Origin: Parvibaculaceae bacterium
GTDB taxonomy: Bacteria; Pseudomonadota; Alphaproteobacteria; Parvibaculales; Parvibaculaceae
Assembly: GCA_028283765.1 (NCBI GenBank)
Contig: JAPWJY010000009.1
Location: 124,001 to 188,000, forward strand
Direction of reading: 5' to 3'
Length of the DNA: 64,000 bases
Each line of letters opens with the position of its first letter. The first letter of the stretch is position 1. Shown piece after piece: positions 50,217 to 58,302 of this stretch. Below the pieces are notes generated by a model. It made no database searches and was not told the origin of the DNA. It was given only the letters and a program-made list of their open reading frames with translations. A program made the translations under genes and the position numbers.

Positions 50217-51038
50217 CTATTTCGGCGGCTCGTGAATCCGCAGAATCATCGACTGGCTCGCCGTCGCCATCAGCCTGCCATCCTCGGAAAACATGTTCAT
50301 CTGCCCATGGACGAAACCGCCATGGACGCCGTGGATCTGGATGTCGCACAACACCCATTCAGCCGGCACAACCTGAATGAAGCGGATCGTGTTGTCGAGG
50401 CTGTTGCCCCCCGCCTGCATCCCGATGGCATTGCCGATGGCCGAAGGGACGTGATCGGCGATGATCGCGAGCACGGCGGAATCGATGGCGTAATCGCCAT
50501 TCGGCCGCGCCCAGAGAACCACATGACCATCCGCGCTGAAGCCGCCCTGAGCCCGCGCCCGGCCATAGCGCCCCTTGACCACCCGCACGTCGAGGCGGGA
50601 GTGGAGATCCGGCTCGGGATGTTTCGTCCAGTGCTCGATCGGCGCGCACTCTTCCGGCCGCGGCACTTCGGGCGCCGCCGCCCACTGGTGCGACAGCGCA
50701 TCGGGCCGGGCGCCCAGCGCCGCGTTCACCGTCAGGATTTCCTTGTCCGCGATGTGCCCGACCGCGCGCGCCTGGCTGTTATATTTGCCCTCGACCGGCA
50801 CGCGCACGTCGAAATCCACCGTCGCGCCGGGGCGCGCATAGGACAGATATTGTGCCGTCGCCCATACGGTGGGCCGCCCGCAGGTGCCTTCCATCGCGGC
50901 GATGGCCGCCGCAAGGCCGACGCCCCCGAACATGAACAGATTGCCGGGCGGGCCGACGCACAGGTCCGGCTTCACGGACAGATGCCAGCGATAGGGATTG
51001 TGCGTTGAATGAAGATCGAAAAAGGAAGGTCTGGTCAT
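50217..51038 (-). CDS. Acyl-CoA thioesterase-like (double hotdog, TesB-type) protein
   Basis: 273 residues. Two hotdog halves can be seen: FMFGGVGLAAAIAAMEGTCGRPTVWATAQYLSYARPGATVDFDVRV, and near the C-terminus DNTIRFIQVVPAEWVLCDIQIHGVHGGFVHGQMNMFSEDGRLMATASQSMILR. This is the layout of TesB-like acyl-CoA thioesterases, which release CoA from acyl-CoA; substrate not decidable. Start ATG 51038 (MTRPSFFDLHS) fits; the open frame continues upstream without meaning. It is divergent from the FMN reductase gene. Confidence 0.8.
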   Translation of the reverse strand: MTRPSFFDLHSTHNPYRWHLSVKPDLCVGPPGNLFMFGGVGLAAAIAAMEGTCGRPTVWATAQYLSYARPGATVDFDVRVPVEGKYNSQARAVGHIADKEILTVNAALGARPDALSHQWAAAPEVPRPEECAPIEHWTKHPEPDLHSRLDVRVVKGRYGRARAQGGFSADGHVVLWARPNGDYAIDSAVLAIIADHVPSAIGNAIGMQAGGNSLDNTIRFIQVVPAEWVLCDIQIHGVHGGFVHGQMNMFSEDGRLMATASQSMILRIHEPPK

Positions 51039-51199
51039 TACACACTCTTCAACTTGGCCTGCCCTGTTTATAGCTTGCCCCCCGAGCCGGGCAAGGGCCC
51101 GTGGACCACAGGACCGGCTTGTGAAAGGCTGGGAGGAACCTTCCACGGTTCGCGGCATAGGATTCTCTATAACCGTTTTACGATCACGGAGAGCACGCC

Positions 51200-51751
51200 A
51201 TGGCCAGCTACAACATCGCGGTGATTGCCGGCAGTCTCAGGAAAGAATCCTACAACCGGCGGCTGGCGCAGGCCCTGATCGGCCTTGCCCCGGAAAGGCT
51301 GAAGCCGGAACTCGTCGAGATCGGCGATCTGCCCCTTTTCAATCAGGACCATGAAAAAAGCCCGGCCCTGGCCGTCTCCACCTTCAAGGCGAAAATAAAA
51401 TCCGCCGACGCCGTGCTGTTCGTGACGCCGGAATATAACCGTTCAATTCCGGGCGTGCTCAAGAACGCGCTCGACACCGGGTCGCGGCCCTATGGCGAAA
51501 GCGCCTGGCTGCACAAACCTGCCGCCATCGCCGGCACCTCCCCTGGCGCCATGTCGAGCGCGCTTGCCCAGCAGCACCTGCGCAACGTGCTCACGGCGCT
51601 GGACATGCCGACCATGCCCCAGCCGGAAGTATTCATTCATTTCGCGGAAGGTCTGATTTCGCCCGGCGGCACCGTGAGCAATGAAGGCACCGCCAAATTT
51701 CTGCGCAGCTTTCTCGATGCGTTCGTGAAATGGATCGAGCGGAACAGGTGA
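51200..51751 (+). CDS. NADPH-dependent FMN reductase
   Basis: 183 residues, flavodoxin-like. FMN phosphate loop AGSLRKESYNRRLA and FVTPEYNRSIPGVLKNALD (flavin-binding P-E-Y-N-R) match the ArsH/ChrR/YieF group of azo-, chromate- and quinone-reductases. It probably reduces quinones or other electrophiles; substrate unknown. The divergent neighbour and downstream acyltransferase give no functional hint. Confidence 0.88.
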   Translation: MASYNIAVIAGSLRKESYNRRLAQALIGLAPERLKPELVEIGDLPLFNQDHEKSPALAVSTFKAKIKSADAVLFVTPEYNRSIPGVLKNALDTGSRPYGESAWLHKPAAIAGTSPGAMSSALAQQHLRNVLTALDMPTMPQPEVFIHFAEGLISPGGTVSNEGTAKFLRSFLDAFVKWIERNR

Positions 51752-51848
51752 TTATTTTCCCGCCCGGCGCTTGGCTCGCTTTCTAATGTGGTTGCCAATC
51801 ATTGCCGGCTTGTACTATGTGGATTCGCCGATGAGATGGGACTACGAC

Positions 51849-52961
51849 ATGGGACAATCCGGGGATGTAAATGTGACAGGCCTTACCGCGCATGCGCCCG
51901 GGGGAAAGGTGAACGCCTTGACGTCCCTGAGGTTTTTCGCAGCGGCTTCCGTCGCGTTATTTCATGTGCCGTATACTCTCCCGCAGCTTCATCCGGCAAC
52001 CCTGATGCCTTCTGGTTATCTCGGGGTGAATTTCTTTTTTATATTGTCCGGATTTATTCTCGCCTATACCTATGCTGGCCAATCCAGTCTCTCGATCGGG
52101 CGTTTTTTCATAAAGCGGTTTGCCCGGATTTACCCGGTTCACATGCTTTTGCTGTTGATCTGGATTGCCCTTTTTTTCACCAGTTGGGGTAATTCAACTT
52201 CCGACAAGCTTCATAGCCTTATTCCCAATATTTTGCTCCTGCACGCATGGTTTCCCGGCCCCTTGTATAATCTGGGCTATAACGCAGTAAGCTGGAGCAT
52301 TTCGGTAGAGGCTTTTTTCTATCTTCTTTTTCCTTTTATCAGAAAGCCCTCGGCCGCCCTGTTATGGTGTTGTCTGACATTTTCCGGAATCCTCATTGGA
52401 GTGGCCTTCTGGGACAAGGAAATCAATTCCGTATTCCCCGATTTTTTTTATTTCGATCCTCTTGCACGTAGTATGGAGTTTTCTGCCGGGATTCTTTTAT
52501 TTCATATCTCCGGTCGCCTTTCCGCTCTTGCCCGGCACCCCCTGTTCCTTCTTGCGTCAATCGTGCTTTTGGGCGTGGCGGTGAGCAAAGCCTTGCCCTA
52601 TGTCCGGCAAGATCTCCAGCCAGTCCTGCTGCTCCCTTTCATGGCAACTCTGATTCTGGGCTTTTACTGCTGCCAGGGCTGGATCAAATGGATTATGAGC
52701 ATGCCGGGCCTGGTCCTTCTCGGGGAGGCCTCCTACAGCTTTTATATGCTGCATCACATGTTGTTCCGGCTTCTGAATGCGCCTCTTGCCGCCAGCTTCT
52801 CCCCGACAATGGGCGTGGCCGTCGCCTTTGGCATCACCGCTCTTGCATCCATCGTCCTTTACCTGGGTTTTGAGAAACCTTCGAGAAGCTGGCTTATCAG
52901 AAAACTCGGCTCCGATGGCGTCGACGCCTCCCAGAACCTGCTTCACGGCATCAGCCGGTAG
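51849..52961 (+). CDS. Acyltransferase 3 family membrane protein
   Basis: About 370 residues with roughly ten helices. Family motifs: SLRFFAAASVALFHV (catalytic His), GYLGVNFFFILSGFILAY, RFARIYPVHM and LYNLGYNAVSWSISVEAFFYLLFPF. These enzymes O-acylate surface polysaccharides, lipids or peptides. Several in-frame starts exist (51771 TTG, 51786, 51831, 51849); I took 51849 because a GGGA lies 8 bases upstream and the fold starts about 25 residues later. The gene is clearly richer in A+T than its surroundings, suggesting acquisition. Its last 19 bases overlap the convergent response regulator gene. Confidence 0.82.
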   Translation: MGQSGDVNVTGLTAHAPGGKVNALTSLRFFAAASVALFHVPYTLPQLHPATLMPSGYLGVNFFFILSGFILAYTYAGQSSLSIGRFFIKRFARIYPVHMLLLLIWIALFFTSWGNSTSDKLHSLIPNILLLHAWFPGPLYNLGYNAVSWSISVEAFFYLLFPFIRKPSAALLWCCLTFSGILIGVAFWDKEINSVFPDFFYFDPLARSMEFSAGILLFHISGRLSALARHPLFLLASIVLLGVAVSKALPYVRQDLQPVLLLPFMATLILGFYCCQGWIKWIMSMPGLVLLGEASYSFYMLHHMLFRLLNAPLAASFSPTMGVAVAFGITALASIVLYLGFEKPSRSWLIRKLGSDGVDASQNLLHGISR

Positions 52962-53620
52962 CCGCCCGGCTCCGTCACCAGAAACCGGGCGTCGGAGGGG
53001 TCGGCTTCGATCTTCTGGCGCAGGCGGTAGATGTGGGTTTCGAGCGTATGGGTCGTGATGCCCGAATTGTATCCCCAGACCTCGTGCAGCAGCTCATCGC
53101 GGGCGATGGTTCTCTCGCCCGCCTCATGAAGATATTTGAGGATGGCCGCTTCCTTTTCGGTCAGCCGGATTCTGTTTTCACCGGCATCGACCAGCAGCTT
53201 GAGGCCCGGCCTGAATTCATAGCCGCCAATCCTGAAAGCGGCCTCTTCATCATGATCGCGCGCGCGCAACTGGCTGCGGATGCGCCCGAGCAGGGCGCCG
53301 AAGCGGAACGGCTTCGACAGATGATCGTGCGCGATCTGCTGCGCCTGCGCCGGTTCCTCCGCACAGGTGAGCAAAACCACCGCCACGCTGGGCTCCGCCT
53401 CCCGCAATAGCCTGCAAGCCTCGGCTCCGCTCATGTCCGGCAGCCTGGCGTCAAGCACGATCAGGTCCACGCGCTGATCCTGTATCAGGGCCAGGGCCTG
53501 CGCCGCCGTCCCGGCCTGCACGCATTCGAACTCCTCATAAAGCTGCAACTGCTCGGCCAGCGCCTCGCGGAACCGATCGCTGCCCGCAACGATCATGAGC
53601 GTTCTGCTGCGGCTCATCAT
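52943..53620 (-). CDS. OmpR-type response regulator with atypical receiver
   Basis: 225 residues. Receiver at 5-118, then a winged helix (LTEKEAAILKYLHEAGERTIARDELLHEVWGYNSGITTHTLETHIYRLRQKIE). Phospho-acceptor Asp57, Thr85 and Lys103 are present, but the acidic pair that holds Mg2+ is replaced by Ala12-Gly13 (MIVAGSDRF). Phosphorylation should be weak or absent, so the protein may work as a pseudo-receiver. No kinase is adjacent; the gene overlaps the TPR-sulfotransferase stop (ATGA), which may mean co-transcription. The target is unknown. Confidence 0.88.
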   Translation of the reverse strand: MMSRSRTLMIVAGSDRFREALAEQLQLYEEFECVQAGTAAQALALIQDQRVDLIVLDARLPDMSGAEACRLLREAEPSVAVVLLTCAEEPAQAQQIAHDHLSKPFRFGALLGRIRSQLRARDHDEEAAFRIGGYEFRPGLKLLVDAGENRIRLTEKEAAILKYLHEAGERTIARDELLHEVWGYNSGITTHTLETHIYRLRQKIEADPSDARFLVTEPGGYRLMP

Positions 53621-55368
53621 CCGGCCCGCCCGCCATAGCCAAACCCGGCGATATGCGGCGCGAGCACAGGCAGAACCGGCGCAAGCTGGCGCTCATAGCG
53701 CCGCCAGCGATCCGCCGCACGGGCGTAGATCGGCTCGGTCACCTGCGCATAGGAGGGCGTACGGATCGTGCCGCGCACCTTTGCATGTGCGGCGGGATCA
53801 GCCATGGCCGCATGCCAGGGCAGGTCGAGAAAGCCAAGAACCGGCATCACTTCCCCCTTCAGGTCCGCCACCAGCCCTTCATAGCGCACCGGCTGCACGG
53901 CAAGGGGCAGGCTCTCGCGCACGATGCCCCAGAGCGTCATCACCCGGTCATAGAGATGGGCGGTGTCGGCCAACGTCAGGAAATTGGCCATCGAGGCATT
54001 GACCTGAAAATCCTGCATGAAGGCCGAGAGCACCGCATCCGCCGGATGGCGCAGCGCCAGAATGAACCGGGCTTCAGGAAAGACCCGCGCGATCAGCCCG
54101 GCATGGATGATATTGAGCGGAAGCTTGTTGATGACGATTTTCGTGTCGAGCTTCGCCCCCTCCGCTTTCAACGCGGCGAAATAGCGCCCCCTCAGGCCCG
54201 CGCGGGCGGCCTCATCGAGACGCCCCAGCGCGGCGGGATAGCCTCCTTTCATGGCGGCGAGCGCATCGCGCACCACGAGCAGCGTCGGGCGCTCCTCGAA
54301 CACCTGCACGTCGGGGTGGGCATCGAGAATCTGGTCGAGCAGCGTGGTACCGGACCGGGGAAAGCCGACCAGAAACACCGGCGCGCCGCGATGGCCCGGC
54401 TCCACCGGCAGGGGCGGCAGCCAGGAGAATCCCTTGACCTTTTCCGGCGCGAACCCCGCGATCAGGCTTTCCACCTGATCGAGATAGCTCTGCTTGTCGA
54501 TATGCCGTGCCCGGGCTTCTTCCGCCGCAAGCGTGTTCTGGATGGTGAATTGCCGGAAGGCGGCATCCGCTTCGCCCAGCCTGTCGAGCGTCAGCGCGAG
54601 TTCCGCATGAAGAATCCGCGCCTCGGCGGGCCTCAGGCGCTCGAAAGGCAGCTGTTCGAGCCGCGCCTTCACCTCCCCGAATTTCCCGGTCCGCCGCGAC
54701 GCCGCCGCCCAGATCCGCAATGCGGGCGCATGTTCGGGCGCAAGTTTCAACGCCTCGCTGGCATACTGGATGGCAGGCGCGAGTTTGGCGAGCCGCTCGC
54801 TTGCTTCCGCCGCCAGCGTCAGCATGACCGCATCCCGGCGCGCCTGTTTCAGGCCTGCCTCCGCCTCGGCCAGCGCCGCCCGGAACCAGCCCAGCGCCAG
54901 CAGCGAGCGGATCAGGCGCAGCCGGGCCGGGCGGTCGCCTGGCCGCAATGTCAGAAAACGCTGGTGCGCCTTGACGGCGGCCTCGAAGTCGCCCGCCTGA
55001 TCGAGCGCCAGCCCCCTGTTGAGATAGATAGCCGGGAGATCCGGCACGAGCCGCTCGGCTTCGGCATAAGTCGCCAGGGCCTCATCGAGCTTGCCTTGCA
55101 GGCGGCGGGCATTGCCCAGATTGACGATCAGATTGGCGTTGCCGGAAACGAGCGCCGCCGCCTCGCCGATCAATCGTTCGGCCGCCGCCGGATCGCCATC
55201 CCGCAACGCGATCAGACCCTTGAGGTGGAGCGCATTGGGTTCCGCCGGTCTTTCAGCCAATATTGTTTCGAGGATCGCAAGCGCGGGCTCATGGCGCCCC
55301 GCCTCGAAGTGGGCGGCGGCCCGCCCGAGCGCCTCAACCGGTACTGAATTTTGAGGGGAACGGGTCAT
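53617..55368 (-). CDS. TPR-repeat sulfotransferase
   Basis: 583 residues. Tetratricopeptide-like repeats at about 10-300 (e.g. NALHLKGLIALRDGDPAAAERLIGEAA, ANLIVNLGNARRLQGKLDEALATYAEAERLVPD), then a PAPS sulfotransferase domain: P-loop FLVGFPRSGTTLLDQILDAHPDV (near 325-348) and 3'-phosphate motif FILALRHPADAVLSAFMQ. TPR-sulfotransferase fusions are frequent in alphaproteobacteria; acceptors are mostly unknown. Start ATG 55368; the open frame goes on upstream in the antiframe of the next gene. Confidence 0.86.
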   Translation of the reverse strand: MTRSPQNSVPVEALGRAAAHFEAGRHEPALAILETILAERPAEPNALHLKGLIALRDGDPAAAERLIGEAAALVSGNANLIVNLGNARRLQGKLDEALATYAEAERLVPDLPAIYLNRGLALDQAGDFEAAVKAHQRFLTLRPGDRPARLRLIRSLLALGWFRAALAEAEAGLKQARRDAVMLTLAAEASERLAKLAPAIQYASEALKLAPEHAPALRIWAAASRRTGKFGEVKARLEQLPFERLRPAEARILHAELALTLDRLGEADAAFRQFTIQNTLAAEEARARHIDKQSYLDQVESLIAGFAPEKVKGFSWLPPLPVEPGHRGAPVFLVGFPRSGTTLLDQILDAHPDVQVFEERPTLLVVRDALAAMKGGYPAALGRLDEAARAGLRGRYFAALKAEGAKLDTKIVINKLPLNIIHAGLIARVFPEARFILALRHPADAVLSAFMQDFQVNASMANFLTLADTAHLYDRVMTLWGIVRESLPLAVQPVRYEGLVADLKGEVMPVLGFLDLPWHAAMADPAAHAKVRGTIRTPSYAQVTEPIYARAADRWRRYERQLAPVLPVLAPHIAGFGYGGRAG

Positions 55369-55497
55369 GCCTGCCTGATGCCGGGAACGAATCGCTTGCC
55401 TGAGAGTCATTATTTCTGTGACGAAGTCTGCCACAGGGCGCCGCCCATCGCGATGCCCGAAACCGTCTCTGGCCAACGGGCGAATCTGGATTGGACC

Positions 55498-56034
55498 ATG
55501 AACAGCATTCTGGAACTCATCGTGGCGGCAAAACCCGGCGAAACCGCCGGCACGCTCACCGCAGGCGAGAAGAGCTATCCCTGCGCCATCGGGCGGAGCG
55601 GCCTCACCTCCAGCAAGCGGGAAGGCGATGGTGGCACCCCTGTCGGCACCTTCAGGCTGCGGCAACTGTTTTACCGGCCCGACCGCCTCGGCAGGCCCGA
55701 AAGCCGGTTGCCCCTTCAGGCCTTGACCCCATCAGACGGGTGGTGCGACGCGCCGGGGGATGCCCGGTACAATGAACAGGTCAGTCTGCCCTATCCGGCC
55801 AGCGCCGAGACCATGTGGCGCGAGGACGATCTTTACGATCTGTGCTGTGTCATCGGCTACAATGACGCGCCGGTCGAGGACGGCAAGGGAAGCGCCATCT
55901 TCATGCATCTGCTGCGCGAGAAGGATGGCGAAATCCAGCCGACGCAAGGATGCGTGGCGCTGCGCAGAACCGATCTTGAGGCCGTGCTGGCGCTCTGCGG
56001 GCCCGAAACGTCGCTGACGGTGAAAGCCCTTTGA
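55498..56034 (+). CDS. L,D-transpeptidase family protein (YkuD fold)
   Basis: 178 residues. The YkuD catalytic pattern is seen at IFMHLLREKDGEIQPTQGCVALRRTDL (His137, Cys152). The N-terminal core SYPCAIGRSGLTSSKREGDGGTPVGTFRL is the family start. YkuD enzymes cross-link peptidoglycan or attach lipoproteins; members without a signal peptide, like this one, are of unclear location. ATG 55453 would add 15 residues. The gene is divergent from the TPR-sulfotransferase and converges on yggS. Confidence 0.83.
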   Translation: MNSILELIVAAKPGETAGTLTAGEKSYPCAIGRSGLTSSKREGDGGTPVGTFRLRQLFYRPDRLGRPESRLPLQALTPSDGWCDAPGDARYNEQVSLPYPASAETMWREDDLYDLCCVIGYNDAPVEDGKGSAIFMHLLREKDGEIQPTQGCVALRRTDLEAVLALCGPETSLTVKAL

Positions 56035-56727
56035 TCAGCGGTGGCCAAAGAGCGCACTGCCGATGCGCACATGGGTCGCCCCACAGGCAACCGCCGTTTC
56101 AAAATCGCCGCTCATGCCCATTGAAAGCCGGGCAAGACCGTTGGCCCGTGCAATGTCTCCAAGCTGCCTGAAATAGGGCGCGGGGTCTTCGTCCGCCGGG
56201 GGGATGCACATGAGCCCCTCGATTTCGAGCCTCAGTTCCTCGCGGCACAGGCGGATGAACGCCGCCGCCTCGCCCGGAAGCACGCCCGCCTTTTGCGGCT
56301 CCTCCCCGATATTCACCTGAATGAACAGCCGGGGCAGCTGCGCGCCAGCCTCCCGCTCCCGGACCAGCGCATGGGCCAGCCGGCCGCGATCGAGCGTCTG
56401 GATCACATCGAAATGGGCAAGCGCATCCTTCACCTTGTTGGTCTGGAGCGGACCAATCAGGTGAAGTTCCACGCCGGGAAACCGGTCCCGCAGGCCGGGC
56501 CATTTGGCCATCGCCTCCTGAACCCGGTTTTCCCCGAAAATGCGCTGGCCCGCCTCGAGCACCGGCGCGATCTCGTCCGCGCCGAAGGTTTTGGAAACCG
56601 CGATCAGGGTGACCGCATCCGCCGCCCGGCTGGCATTTTGCGCGGCGGCCTCTATCCTCGCGCGAAGCATGGCCAGACGCGCCGCCGCGGGGCTATTTGA
56701 TGAATCGATGCCGGGGGAAGGTGCCAT
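56035..56727 (-). CDS. YggS-family pyridoxal-phosphate homeostasis protein
   Basis: 230 residues, PLP-binding TIM barrel. Lys46 in LIAVSKTFGADEI is the PLP lysine; IFGENRVQEAMAKW, HLIGPLQTNKVKD, LSMGMSGDFETAVACGATHVRIGSALFG are family motifs. YggS/PROSC keeps free PLP and amino-acid balance; it has no known enzyme activity. Its start codon overlaps that of the divergent ThiE-like gene within CCATGG. Confidence 0.93.
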   Translation of the reverse strand: MAPSPGIDSSNSPAAARLAMLRARIEAAAQNASRAADAVTLIAVSKTFGADEIAPVLEAGQRIFGENRVQEAMAKWPGLRDRFPGVELHLIGPLQTNKVKDALAHFDVIQTLDRGRLAHALVREREAGAQLPRLFIQVNIGEEPQKAGVLPGEAAAFIRLCREELRLEIEGLMCIPPADEDPAPYFRQLGDIARANGLARLSMGMSGDFETAVACGATHVRIGSALFGHR

Positions 56728-57376
56728 GGCGCGAAAGCTAAAACGTCCACGCGTCCTTGGCAATAAAAGCCACAACCCGAAAAATCATGGCCCGAAAACC
56801 CGCGGCCGGAAACCCGCCCTGCCGCGCCGCATCGGCATGACAGACAACATCCGGAATATCGATGGATCTATGGCGCTCAGGGGACTGCGCCCGGACGAGG
56901 CGCTGATCGACAGGACGTACAGACCCGTCGGCATGACGGCCCGCCCGCTGGCGGCGCTGGCGCGCGCACGGCATATCCGCGTCCTGCAAGCCGGCGCTCC
57001 CCGGGCGATCCGGCCACCCGTCGGCGGCTGCCACCTGCCGGAATGGGCGCTTCGCCGTTTTGGCAGCATGGTGAAAAATCTCCCGGCCCATCTGCTGGTT
57101 ACCGCCGCCGCCCATGGCGAGCGGGCCGTCATCGCCGCCGCCCGGGCGGGCGTTGATGCCGTGCTGATCTCCCCGGTCTTCGCGACGGCAAGCCATCCGG
57201 GCGGGAAAAGCCTTGGCGTCATCCGGTTTGCCCGGCTCGCGCGGCAGGCGCGATCCCTTGGCCTTGGCGTATATGCGCTCGGCGGCACCGGTTCGCCCGC
57301 CAGCATCCGGCGGCTCGGCGGCATTCCGATCTCCGGAATCGCAGGAATCGGCTTTCTTGGAAGGCCTCAGGCATAA
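56726..57376 (+). CDS. ThiE/TenI-like thiamine phosphate synthase homologue
   Basis: 216 residues. After a Lys/Arg/His-rich N-terminus (1-35), the TIM-barrel core reads GMTDNIRN, VGGCHLPEWALRR, LVTAAAHGERAVIAAARAGVDAVLISPVFATASHPGGKSLG and YALGGTG. This is the divergent ThiE group found next to yggS in alphaproteobacteria. Core thiamine phosphate synthase residues are only partly kept, so real TMP synthase activity is uncertain. The start ATG 56726 shares bases with that of yggS. Confidence 0.75.
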   Translation: MARKLKRPRVLGNKSHNPKNHGPKTRGRKPALPRRIGMTDNIRNIDGSMALRGLRPDEALIDRTYRPVGMTARPLAALARARHIRVLQAGAPRAIRPPVGGCHLPEWALRRFGSMVKNLPAHLLVTAAAHGERAVIAAARAGVDAVLISPVFATASHPGGKSLGVIRFARLARQARSLGLGVYALGGTGSPASIRRLGGIPISGIAGIGFLGRPQA

Positions 57377-58206
57377 TCCTTGGGCACATAGCCGAACCGC
57401 TCCATCTGCTCGCGATGGTCGTCGATGATCCGTTCGATCTGGACGGGCGTCAGCTTCTCGCGCCACTGGTCCTTTTTGCCTTCCCGGAAAAAGGCCTTGG
57501 CGAACTCCGAGCGCTCCTTGAAGCCCGTCTTTTCTTCCTGCGCCTTCATCGCCTTGAAGGAGGAATTGCGGATCGCCCGTTCAAGACGCTCCATTTTGGG
57601 ATTCAGTCCCAGGAACTGGGTTACCTGCCTGAAGTGCTTCTTGGGCTTCTCCAGCAGATCCTCATAGCGCAATACGAGAAGCTGGGGATTTTCGCGCGCC
57701 GTCCAGCTTTTCACATGCTGCGACCAGGAGGAATGAAACTCCGGCACGTGACCGGCGGTTATGCCGGTGTTTGAGCCCACATTCGCCAGCCGTTCTATCG
57801 CGGCATCCTGATCGAGGCCGAAATGGTGTGTCATGGAAATGGCGACGTCGAGCGGGTTGCGCACCACATAAATGCCGCCCGCCGTCACCTCCATATTGTG
57901 CAACGGATAGCCCAGCCACTCACCGAGATAATTGTGAGTCTTGACGAAAACCGAGTCCGGAAAGGCCGTGGTGAAATCGCGGTGTACCAAAGGGCGCAAC
58001 CGCATGATGTCCTCGTTGCTGAGTTCGGTCACGGGCCGTTTCGCCCGGAAGGCATACCAGGAGGCCGCCGACTCGCCGAGGCAGAAATTGTCCAGTTCGT
58101 TGATGTCGACCGGCGTGGGGGAATTCGTCAGCAGATTATGCAGGAAAGACCGGACCCAGGTGTTCCCGGATTTCGGATAGGACGCGAGCCAGATAAGGGC
58201 ACCCAT
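57367..58206 (-). CDS. Sulfotransferase domain protein
   Basis: 279 residues, stand-alone sulfotransferase of the Sulfotransfer_1 type. P-loop WLASYPKSGNTWVRSFLHN, 3'-phosphate motif YVVRNPLDVAISMTHHFG, and the C-terminal FLGL...RSEFAKAFFREGKKDQW segment (with the usual G-K-x-W-R-like tail) are present. The acceptor is unknown. ATG 58206; the 3' end overlaps the ThiE-like gene by ten bases, convergently. Confidence 0.87.
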   Translation of the reverse strand: MGALIWLASYPKSGNTWVRSFLHNLLTNSPTPVDINELDNFCLGESAASWYAFRAKRPVTELSNEDIMRLRPLVHRDFTTAFPDSVFVKTHNYLGEWLGYPLHNMEVTAGGIYVVRNPLDVAISMTHHFGLDQDAAIERLANVGSNTGITAGHVPEFHSSWSQHVKSWTARENPQLLVLRYEDLLEKPKKHFRQVTQFLGLNPKMERLERAIRNSSFKAMKAQEEKTGFKERSEFAKAFFREGKKDQWREKLTPVQIERIIDDHREQMERFGYVPKDYA

Positions 58207-58244
58207 GAAAACCCTTCCTTCAAGAAATATCTGGCCCCAATAGA

Positions 58245-58270
58245 AAAGAGCGGGCCAAGGCCCGCTCTTT
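58245..58270 (-). terminator. Rho-independent terminator of the porin gene
   Basis: Perfect 12-bp arms AAAGAGCGGGCC / GGCCCGCTCTTT with a two-base loop, followed on the minus strand by TTTTCTATT. It is 33 bases after the porin stop. Confidence 0.88.
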
Positions 58271-58302
58271 CCAGATTAAGTCCGCTTTTGCAAGCAGGAT
58301 TA

